This document shows, piece after piece, positions 1 through 5,141 of a DNA stretch of 5,157 bases (positions within the stretch are counted from its first letter, which is position 1; every line of letters begins with the position of its first letter). The position numbers were made by a program, and so were the translations under genes. The notes beneath the pieces are model-generated. The model had not been told where the DNA came from, did not search any database, and worked only from the letters and a program-made list of their open reading frames with translations. The DNA is from Haloarcula sp. Lineage in GTDB: Archaea; Halobacteriota; Halobacteria; Halobacteriales; Haloarculaceae. The stretch is taken from positions 1 to 5,157 of the forward strand of contig JAQCNK010000261.1 in NCBI GenBank assembly GCA_028275075.1, read 5' to 3'.

Positions 1-1160
1 CCAGTCGTCAGGCAGACGACGGACTCGTCGTCCGCAACGACACCCTCCTCGCGGAGTTTGTGCAGGGCTGCAATGGAGGCCGCCGAGGCCGGTTCGACCC
101 CCACGCCCTCGCCGGCGAGTTCGCGCTGGGCCTGCGTTATCTCCTCGTCAGAGACAGCGACAGCGGTGCCGCCGGTATCCCGGATGCCCGGCAGCGCCTT
201 CGGAGCGTTGACCGGGTTGCCGATCCGGATGGCGGTCGCGCGGGTCGCAACGTCCTCCCAGCGGTTGGTCTCGTCGAGCCCCTCGTCGATGGCCTCGACC
301 ATCGGCGCGGCGCCGGCCGCCTGTGCGCCGGTAAGTTTCGGCACCTGGTCCTCCGTGATCGCACCCGACTTGACGAGTTCGCGGAAACACTTGTACAGCG
401 CCGCCGTGTTGCCGGCGTTGCCGACTGGCAGGATGATGCGGTCGGGGTACTCGCCGTAGTCGGCGTAGTGTTCTTCCATGATTTCGAGGCCGATGGTCTT
501 CTGCCCCTCCAGACGGAACGGGTTCAGAGAGTTCAGGAGATAGGCCTCGCCGCGGGCGGCGAGGTCCTGCACGCGGTCGAGACACTGGTCGAAGTTCCCC
601 TCGACTTCGAGGATACGTGCCTGGTGAAGTGCGGCCTGGGCGATCTTCCCGGCGGCGACCTTCCCCGCCGGCAGGAGGACGAGCGTTTCAAGCCCGGCGC
701 GAGCGCCATAGGCCGCAAGTGCCGCGGAGGTGTTCCCCGTCGAAGCACACGCCAGACGGTCAACCCCGACCTCCTGAGCGACGCGGACGCCGACGGTCAT
801 CCCGCGGTCCTTGAACGAGCCCGTCGGGTTCATTCCCTCGTGTTTCACACGCAGGCTGTCGACGCCAGCGGCCCCTTCGATACTGGGGACCTCGTGCAGC
901 GGCGTGTCGCCCTCTGGCAGGGTGACGCCAACATCAAACGGCAGGGCGGCGTGATAGCGCCAGACGCCTGAGCCCTCGCCCTCGAACTCATCGAAAGTCG
1001 GCAGGTCGGCGTAACGAACTTCCAACAGTCCGTCGCAGTCGTCACAGGTGTAGCGGATCTCGTCGAACGGGGCGAACGTCGCCCCGCATTCGATACAGAA
1101 CAGCCAGACGCCGTCGTCGGCCTCTGGGGGCACGTTATCGGTGAGTTGCAGATCGGCCAT
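1..1160 (-). CDS. thrC: Threonine synthase, C-terminus cut by the window edge
   Basis: Pyridoxal-phosphate enzyme that converts O-phosphohomoserine and water to threonine and phosphate, the last step of threonine synthesis, in the cytoplasm. I translated the minus strand from the ATG at 1160-1158; 386 codons are visible and the frame is still open at base 1, ending VVCLTTG. Residues 22-42 form a four-cysteine zinc ribbon (CIEC, then CDDC at 39-42), as in many archaeal members. The PLP-binding lysine is K117 in NPTGSFKDRG. STGNTS (140-145) is the usual substrate-carboxylate loop, and GNAGNT (246-251) fits the glycine-rich PLP-phosphate loop. Probably only 20-40 residues are missing. A TATA-like box 25-30 bases upstream suits leaderless expression from this ATG. 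Haloarchaea often carry several thrC paralogs, and I cannot say which this is; a related PLP fold-type II enzyme is a less likely alternative. Confidence 0.93.
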   Translation of the reverse strand, partial: MADLQLTDNVPPEADDGVWLFCIECGATFAPFDEIRYTCDDCDGLLEVRYADLPTFDEFEGEGSGVWRYHAALPFDVGVTLPEGDTPLHEVPSIEGAAGVDSLRVKHEGMNPTGSFKDRGMTVGVRVAQEVGVDRLACASTGNTSAALAAYGARAGLETLVLLPAGKVAAGKIAQAALHQARILEVEGNFDQCLDRVQDLAARGEAYLLNSLNPFRLEGQKTIGLEIMEEHYADYGEYPDRIILPVGNAGNTAALYKCFRELVKSGAITEDQVPKLTGAQAAGAAPMVEAIDEGLDETNRWEDVATRATAIRIGNPVNAPKALPGIRDTGGTAVAVSDEEITQAQRELAGEGVGVEPASAASIAALHKLREEGVVADDESVVCLTT

Positions 1161-1192
1161 TACCGGTGGGATGGCCCCATCCGGCAAAAGTC
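1161..1192 (-). promoter_or_regulatory. Probable leaderless promoter of thrC
   Basis: Read on the minus strand, CTTTTG (plus-strand 1185-1190) lies 25-30 bases before the thrC ATG, where haloarchaeal TATA boxes of leaderless genes sit. There is no Shine-Dalgarno-like sequence before the ATG. A dyad, GGATGG-CC-CCATCC (1169-1182), lies between the TATA-like box and the start, where a bound regulator could interfere with initiation. The TATA match is weak, so this is inferred mainly from spacing. Confidence 0.4.
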
Positions 1193-1286
1193 GGACGGTT
1201 ACGGGCTGGAAGAGTTGGTCGCCTCGTGGATGCCGAGGGAACAGTCGGGTCACCGGTCGCAATGCCCCCGCGTACCGCAAACGGCT

Positions 1287-1294
1287 CAATACAA
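1287..1294 (+). promoter_or_regulatory. Possible TATA box of the small membrane protein gene
   Basis: CAATACAA is the only AT-rich stretch near this gene and is centred about 27 bases before the GTG at 1317, the spacing of a leaderless haloarchaeal promoter. The match to a TATA consensus is poor. No ribosome binding site is visible before any of the candidate starts. Confidence 0.25.
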
Positions 1295-1316
1295 CCAGCG
1301 AACGGTGTACGGAACC

Positions 1317-1511
1317 GTGCGGGGCGGTTGTTTCAGCGTGTCCGCTCTGTTGGTCATCCTCCCGGTTGCCTTCATTACTTGGGTGAGCGAGCGTCCCCTC
1401 ACACAGCTCGACGTGTTTCTGGCCTTCGAGTTCAGCGTCGGACTGGTCGTTGTCCCACTTGTCGTCATCGGCACACTCGCAGGTCGTCTCCGAGCCAAAT
1501 TTAGCGGGTAA
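1317..1511 (+). CDS. Small two-helix membrane protein, function unknown
   Basis: I do not recognise this family. From the GTG at 1317 it encodes 64 residues. Two hydrophobic stretches look like membrane helices: about residues 9-23 (ALLVILPVAFITWV) and 33-53, which ends in VVVPLVVIGTLAG. A short loop with SERPLTQLD lies between them, and a basic tail (RLRAKF) follows, suggesting cytoplasmic termini. The start is uncertain. GTG at 1305, GTG at 1338 and even an ATG at 1146 are in frame. I prefer 1317 because the TATA-like CAATACAA (1287-1294) lies about 27 bases before it, and because the translation upstream of 1305 is polar and unlike a protein. The gene is divergent from thrC, with about 156 bases between the starts. 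The hydrophobic pattern rather than homology supports this gene, so a chance open frame is not excluded. Confidence 0.55.
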   Translation: MRGGCFSVSALLVILPVAFITWVSERPLTQLDVFLAFEFSVGLVVVPLVVIGTLAGRLRAKFSG

Positions 1512-1560
1512 CTCCCGCCCCGACAGTTCGCTCCGTCGTGTGGCCGGTAGCCTGCTGGTT

Positions 1561-1727
1561 TGATACGGTCGGTTGTAATACTGGTGGCTGTAACAACCTG
1601 AAGTAATTCGCCACCCCGGGGTGGAGAATATCTTTACGAACTTACAGCCACCAGTATAAGCCATTGCCGGGATTTGCCGGACCTGGCCAGACAAATCACC
1701 GGTAAATCGTTACAACCGACCGTATCA
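1561..1727. repeat. MITE-like element, interrupted by a second copy of its family
   Basis: The ends are a perfect 18-bp inverted repeat: TGATACGGTCGGTTGTAA (1561-1578) and its complement (1710-1727). They are 131 bases apart because another element (1579-1656 plus a duplicated TAA) sits directly after the left end. Removing 1579-1659 leaves 86 bp. The internal hairpin then centres exactly on the terminal repeats: TTGCCGG (1664-1670) pairs with CCGGTAA (1699-1705) with one G-T pair, and GATTTG (1671-1676) pairs with CAAATC (1692-1697), with one bulged base. The terminal repeat ATACGGTCGGTTGTAA matches that of the inserted element at 12 of 16 positions, so the two belong to one family. If the element starts at TAC (1564), its flanks are TGA and TCA, not an exact duplication. 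No protein is encoded. Being non-autonomous and MITE-like is an inference. Confidence 0.8.
1576..1659. repeat. MITE-like 78-bp element with TAA target duplication, inserted in the outer element
   Basis: The element proper is 1579-1656. Its ends are perfect 15-bp inverted repeats, TACTGGTGGCTGTAA (1579-1593) and the complement (1642-1656), flanked on both sides by TAA (1576-1578 and 1657-1659), which looks like a 3-bp target-site duplication. At its exact centre lies a dyad (1606-1629, 11 of 12 pairs) containing the perfect palindrome CCACCCCGGGGTGG (1611-1624). Two spacers of 12 bases join the centre to the ends. It encodes nothing. The copy at 4939-5017 has the same design and similar sequence. 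It lies about 175 bases before the DUF460 gene start and outside that gene's core promoter. Confidence 0.82.
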
Positions 1728-1800
1728 GGATAGGCACTATCGGGAAGTGATAATCAGTAGGAGACCGGCAGCGTACGTCCCGCCGCTGTCCTCGGAACGA

Positions 1801-1831
1801 CATTTATTATCACGCACCCGCTAGTGCCCCT
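1801..1831 (+). promoter_or_regulatory. Leaderless promoter of the DUF460 gene
   Basis: TTTATTAT (1803-1810) is a good haloarchaeal TATA box, centred about 26 bases before the GTG at 1832, with no Shine-Dalgarno sequence between them. Transcription should start at or next to the start codon. The box overlaps ATTATCAC (1806-1813), whose exact inverted copy GTGATAAT lies at 1747-1754. This pair could be an operator but may be chance. Between 1728 and 1800 I see nothing else of note. Confidence 0.7.
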
Positions 1832-3808
1832 GTGAATCGCACGGCAGCGCTCGACGCCGTCATCTTCGGGGTAGATATTCAGAGCGGTGACATCCGGGGA
1901 GATGCTCCCTCATACGCGCTCGTGGTGTTCGACGGTGACGATATCCAGCGGGACGTCGTCTCTCGACGGAAGCTCCGCCGGCGAATCGACAGCGAGGAGC
2001 CCGCCATCGTCGCGACGGACAACATGTACGAACTGGCTGCCGACAAGGACCAACTCGTCCACTTTCTGGGGTCGCTGCCCGACGAGACCAGACTGGTACA
2101 GGTGACCGGCGACGAGCGACCGGAGCCGCTCTCGCGGGTGGCCAAGCGCCACGGCGTCCCCTACGCGAAGAAGCCGCTGAAAGAGGCGGAAGCGGCCGCC
2201 AGGCTCGCCGCCGCCAACGTCGGTCAGGAAGTGTCGGCTTTCACCGACACCACCGAAGTGAAGATCGCCCGGGGTCGCTCGACTGGAAAGGGCGGCTGGT
2301 CCGAGGACCGTTACACGCGGCGCATTCACGGCGCGGTCAAGACCGAGGCGCGGGCGGTCGAGTCGGAACTCGACGCTGCGGGGCTCGACTACGAGCGAGA
2401 CGTCACCGAAAAATACGGCGGCTTCTCAAACGCCGTTTTTCGAGTGGCGGGCCGGCCTCAGGACATCCCCGTCTCCACACACCGCTCGGGCGACACCCGG
2501 ATCGAAATCGAGCGCGTCCAGAGAGATGGGATCGAGTTCCGGCCGTTGGCCAAGCGCCGCGACCACGTCGTCGTCGGCGTCGACCCCGGGACGACAACGG
2601 CGGTTGCCATTGTCGGCCTCGACGGCGAAGTGCTCGACATCTACTCCTCGAGGACCAGCGATCAGGCCGACGTTATCGAGTGGATCATCGAACGGGGTCG
2701 GCCCGTCGTCGTCGCCGCGGACGTACAGCCGATGCCCGAAACCGTCGAGAAGTTCCGCCGCTCGTTCGACGCGGCGGGCTGGGCTCCTGACCGGGACCTT
2801 CCGGTCGATGAGAAGAAACACCGGACTCGTCACGAGGCCTACGACAACGACCACGAACGGGACGCGATGGCCGCCGCGCTGTACGCCTTCGACCACCACG
2901 AGAGCCAGTTCGGGCGCGTCGCCGAGAAGGTTCCCCCACGCCACGAGGTCGGCCCAGTCGTCGCTCGCGTCGTCGCCGGCGAGGCGTCCGTCGAGTCCGT
3001 GCTGCGGGACATCGAGAGCGAGGACGAACCAGACGAGGAGGGCGCCAGCCACCAGCCCCGCGAACTCACCGCCGAGGAAAAGGAGATCAAGCGCCTGGAG
3101 GCCCGCATCGACCGGCTCGAAGACCACGTCGACGAACTCAAAGACACGATCCAACGGAAAGACGACCGGCTCGCTGAGAAAGAGAAACAGCTTGAGAAGG
3201 CCCGCCAGGAGGGTCGGCGAGAGGTCCGCAAGGACCGTGAGGTCACCCGACTCCAGCGACGGAACGAGGCGCTCGAACGCGAGGTCGAAGAAGAGAAAGA
3301 AAAGCGCGAGGCACTGGACGAGAAGCTGGAGCGGCTGAAAGAGCTCTGGAAGCTCGACCACTCGAACTTCGCCGATGTCTCCGAACACGAAGAGGGACTG
3401 GTCCCCGTGAAAGTCGTCGAGCAGTTCACCCACGATGCCATCGAGGCCGCCGACGAGCAGTTCGGGCTCGTCGCCGGTGACATCGTCATGTTCAGGGACG
3501 CCTCCGGCGCTGGCAAATCCACGGCCGAGCGGCTGGCCGACATCGACCCGCGGCTGGTGCTTCGCAACGAGACGCTCTCGGAGGCCGCCGACGCGGTGCT
3601 GTTTGACCACGAGGTGCCGGTTGCTCCCGCCGAGATGGTCCCCGTCCAAGAGGTCGACGAACTCGCCATCGCCCGCGAGGAGGCCGTCGAGGACGCCATC
3701 GACGACTGGCGCGACCGGGCCCAACAGCGTCGCCAGGAGCAAAAGGCCGAGATGGTCGATCAGATCATCAGCGAGCACCGGGCGGACCGGCCGGTCAGCG
3801 GCGAATAG
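1832..3808 (+). CDS. DUF460/COG2433 family protein, predicted RuvC/RNase H-fold nuclease with coiled coil
   Basis: 658 residues, acidic. The family is archaeal, and its activity is predicted rather than known to me. The second RNase H-like domain (about 245-355) is clear: VVVGVDPGTT with D251, VVVAADVQP with D297 and HERDAMAAALYA with D344, spaced like a RuvC/YqgF acidic triad. The N-terminal part (about 8-130) has the same plan: FGVDIQSG (D15), AIVATDN (D63) and KEAEAAARLAAA (E120), which suggests an old internal duplication. Between them (about 140-240) lies a basic segment that I cannot assign. Residues 395-410 are an acidic linker. About 411-507 form a long, highly charged coiled coil. 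The C-terminal domain (about 520-658) includes a P-loop-like DASGAGKST (556-564) that lacks the first Walker A glycine. I chose the GTG at 1832 because it fits the TATA box and lies just before the first beta-strand; the next Met is residue 65. An RfcC gene follows 73 bases downstream. A cytoplasmic DNA or RNA role is inferred. Confidence 0.9.
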   Translation: MNRTAALDAVIFGVDIQSGDIRGDAPSYALVVFDGDDIQRDVVSRRKLRRRIDSEEPAIVATDNMYELAADKDQLVHFLGSLPDETRLVQVTGDERPEPLSRVAKRHGVPYAKKPLKEAEAAARLAAANVGQEVSAFTDTTEVKIARGRSTGKGGWSEDRYTRRIHGAVKTEARAVESELDAAGLDYERDVTEKYGGFSNAVFRVAGRPQDIPVSTHRSGDTRIEIERVQRDGIEFRPLAKRRDHVVVGVDPGTTTAVAIVGLDGEVLDIYSSRTSDQADVIEWIIERGRPVVVAADVQPMPETVEKFRRSFDAAGWAPDRDLPVDEKKHRTRHEAYDNDHERDAMAAALYAFDHHESQFGRVAEKVPPRHEVGPVVARVVAGEASVESVLRDIESEDEPDEEGASHQPRELTAEEKEIKRLEARIDRLEDHVDELKDTIQRKDDRLAEKEKQLEKARQEGRREVRKDREVTRLQRRNEALEREVEEEKEKREALDEKLERLKELWKLDHSNFADVSEHEEGLVPVKVVEQFTHDAIEAADEQFGLVAGDIVMFRDASGAGKSTAERLADIDPRLVLRNETLSEAADAVLFDHEVPVAPAEMVPVQEVDELAIAREEAVEDAIDDWRDRAQQRRQEQKAEMVDQIISEHRADRPVSGE

Positions 3809-3824
3809 CGCGCTCGGGGCTATT
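3804..3824 (+). terminator. Weak hairpin at the end of the DUF460 gene
   Basis: AATAGC (3804-3809, overlapping the TAG stop) pairs perfectly with GCTATT (3819-3824), with a 9-base loop and only a short T run after it. A 12-bp palindrome, GACCGGCCGGTC (3785-3796), lies just before it in the coding sequence. Archaeal termination relies mainly on T-rich tracts, which are poor here, so read-through into the next gene is quite possible. Confidence 0.2.
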
Positions 3825-3845
3825 TGTCACAGTCCGAAGCGGGGG

Positions 3846-3853
3846 ATACTTCA
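3846..3853 (+). promoter_or_regulatory. Possible TATA box of the RfcC gene
   Basis: ATACTTCA is the best AT-rich stretch in the 73-base gap, centred about 32 bases before the ATG at 3882; it would give a leader of only a few bases. No Shine-Dalgarno sequence precedes the ATG, which argues for a near-leaderless transcript from an internal promoter rather than translation only from a shared mRNA. The match is poor. Confidence 0.25.
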
Positions 3854-3881
3854 CGACCCCACGCCTACGCTTGTCCGACAG

Positions 3882-4895
3882 ATGGACGCGCCGCTGTGGA
3901 CCGAGACGCACGCGCCGGCACTCGAAGCAATCCCCCAGCCGGAGGCCCGCGACCACCTCCGGGGGGCCATCGAGGAGCCGATGAACCTGCTGGTCCACGG
4001 GCCGAAAGGGTCTGGCAAGACCGCCGCCGTCCGTGCGTACGCCCGAGCAGTCCACGATAACCCGGACGCAGACTTCACCGAACTCAACGTCGCCGACGTG
4101 TTCGACATGACGAAAAAAGAGGTGTCGAACGACCCCCGGTTTGCCTCGTTTATCGACAGCAAACGCCGCCGGGAGTCCTCGAAAGCGGACCTCATCAACC
4201 ACGTCCTGAAGGAGTCGGCAAGCTACACGCCGATGTCGGGCACGTACAAGACAATTCTGCTGGACAACGCCGAGGGAATGCGCGAGGACTTCCAGCAGGC
4301 ACTGCGCCGGGTGATGGAGCAGTACTACGAAGCGACCCAGTTCGTCATCGCCACGCGCCAGCCGTCCGCGCTCATTCCCCCCATCCGGTCGCGGTGTTTC
4401 CCGGTCGTGATGCGTGCGCCAACCCACGCCGAGACGGTTGGCGTGCTATCAGATATCGTCACTGCCGAGGGGGTCGACCACGACGACGACGGGCTGGAGT
4501 ACGTCGCCGGCTACGCCGAAGGGGACCTCCGGACGGCGGTGCTGGCCGCCCAGACCACCTATCAAGAGACCGGCGAGGTAACGATGGAGACGGCCTACGA
4601 GACGCTCACGGGACTGGAGGCGGACGACGCCGTCGAGTCGATGGTCGAGGCCGCCGAGGAAGGACGCTTCACCGACGCTCGCTCGACGCTCGACGACCTG
4701 CTCGTCGACGAGGGGTATGGTGCCGATGATATCATCGAGGGGCTGCTAAACGTGGCCCGCTCGCGCTACTCGGGCCAGCGGCTGGCGACGGTCCACGAAC
4801 TCGCCGGTGAGACGGATATGGCGCTGACGGAAGCCGCCAACGAGCGGATTCACCTCTCGCGACTGTTGGCGGATATCGGGCAGCTGCAAGGCTGA
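3882..4895 (+). CDS. rfcC: Replication factor C small subunit, divergent RfcC/RfcS2-like clamp-loader ATPase
   Basis: 337 residues, close to the usual RFC small-subunit size. RFC opens the PCNA sliding clamp and loads it on primed DNA at replication forks. Visible RFC motifs, in order: Walker A GPKGSGKT (40-47), LNVAD (68-72, for the usual LNASD), Walker B TILLDNAE (124-131), QQALRRVMEQYYEATQF (138-154), sensor 1 IATRQPS (156-162), the arginine-finger motif SRC (170-172, R171) and sensor 2 GDLR (214-217, R217). The C-terminal about 100 residues should form the helical collar. Two oddities: Walker B has DN instead of DE, so the catalytic glutamate is missing, and the stretch between LNVAD and Walker B is about 25 residues longer than in typical RfcS, with a basic patch SKRRRESSK (93-101). 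These point to the second small subunit of three-subunit archaeal clamp loaders. The symbol rfcC is assigned by that reasoning. The ATG fixes the start; in-frame sequence upstream is non-coding in character. Confidence 0.9.
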   Translation: MDAPLWTETHAPALEAIPQPEARDHLRGAIEEPMNLLVHGPKGSGKTAAVRAYARAVHDNPDADFTELNVADVFDMTKKEVSNDPRFASFIDSKRRRESSKADLINHVLKESASYTPMSGTYKTILLDNAEGMREDFQQALRRVMEQYYEATQFVIATRQPSALIPPIRSRCFPVVMRAPTHAETVGVLSDIVTAEGVDHDDDGLEYVAGYAEGDLRTAVLAAQTTYQETGEVTMETAYETLTGLEADDAVESMVEAAEEGRFTDARSTLDDLLVDEGYGADDIIEGLLNVARSRYSGQRLATVHELAGETDMALTEAANERIHLSRLLADIGQLQG

Positions 4896-4935
4896 AGTTG
4901 CCGAAGAAAAGCGTTCTCTCAGGTCGCGGCTGTCC

Positions 4936-5020
4936 TGAACTGTTGGCTGTACGTACGTGGAGATAATCGCCCACCCCGGGCTGGGCGATTTCTGCCGTGA
5001 TGGTACAGCCGACAGTATGA
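4936..5020. repeat. Third copy of the MITE-like element, 79 bp with TGA flanks
   Basis: The element is 4939-5017. Its ends ACTGTTGGCTGTAC (4939-4952) and GTACAGCCGACAGT (5003-5016) are inverted repeats with one mismatch, a G-T pair. Its exact centre is the dyad at 4965-4990 (12 of 13 pairs), built on CCCACCCCGGG. It is flanked by TGA on both sides (4936-4938, 5018-5020), provided that the terminal T of the left end has been lost. Both the ends and the centre resemble the copy at 1579-1656, and the spacers share scattered matches. It begins 44 bases after the rfcC stop; if transcribed, it would fold into a long hairpin that could serve as a 3' end or stabiliser. Confidence 0.78.
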
Positions 5021-5045
5021 ACGGCATCAGTCAGTATGCGTTCGG

Positions 5046-5098
5046 CCGCTCTGTGACGCTAGTCGACGACCGTGATAGCACGGAGCATGTCAGAGCGG
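5046..5098. repeat. Inverted repeat upstream of the last promoter
   Basis: CCGCTCTG (5046-5053) has a perfect inverted copy CAGAGCGG (5091-5098). Between them lies a small hairpin, CCGTG-ATAG-CACGG (5070-5083). The structure ends about 19 bases before the TATA box of the gene starting at 5142, a place suited to a regulator binding site. The two dyads do not share a centre, and repeats this short occur by chance, so a function is only a possibility. Confidence 0.3.
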
Positions 5099-5110
5099 AG
5101 TTGTGGCTTC

Positions 5111-5141
5111 GAAATGCTTTTAGGCGCTACGACGGGAATCT
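5111..5141 (+). promoter_or_regulatory. Leaderless promoter of the gene at the right edge
   Basis: GAAATGCTTTTAGG (5111-5124) has the form of a haloarchaeal BRE plus TATA box: purine/A-rich GAAA followed by CTTTTA at 5117-5122. The box is centred about 22 bases before the ATG at 5142, and there is no Shine-Dalgarno sequence between them. It is one of the two best promoter matches in the window, with the one before the DUF460 gene. Confidence 0.6.

Noticed and set aside
60..971. 303-residue plus-strand open frame
   Set aside because: It is antisense to thrC, whose minus-strand translation has the PLP lysine motif, the zinc ribbon and continuous homology-like sequence. Long antisense frames are expected in GC-rich haloarchaeal genes.
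1561..1727. Nested palindromes read as a riboswitch, CRISPR or rho-independent terminator
   Set aside because: There are no regularly spaced direct repeats with spacers, no known riboswitch core and no T run after the stem. The TAA duplication, the restored symmetry and the related copy at 4939-5017 fit a mobile element better.
2839..3699. 286-residue minus-strand Ser-rich open frame
   Set aside because: Low-complexity Ser/Arg/Thr translation opposite the coiled-coil coding region; a shadow of the plus-strand gene.
2426..3778. 450-residue open frame on the minus strand
   Set aside because: It lies entirely opposite the DUF460 gene. Its runs of Val, Leu, Phe and Gly mirror the acidic codons of the coding strand. 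The plus strand has clear family motifs and a promoter.
3435..3881. Upstream extension of the RfcC frame by 149 codons
   Set aside because: It overlaps the DUF460 coding sequence and reads as Ser/Arg/Pro-rich shadow sequence. RFC homology begins at the ATG at 3882 (MDAPLWTETHAP).
5013..5038. Direct repeat CAGTATG (5013-5019 and 5032-5038)
   Set aside because: Seven bases only, with the first copy being the end of the repeat element; likely chance, and no third copy is nearby.
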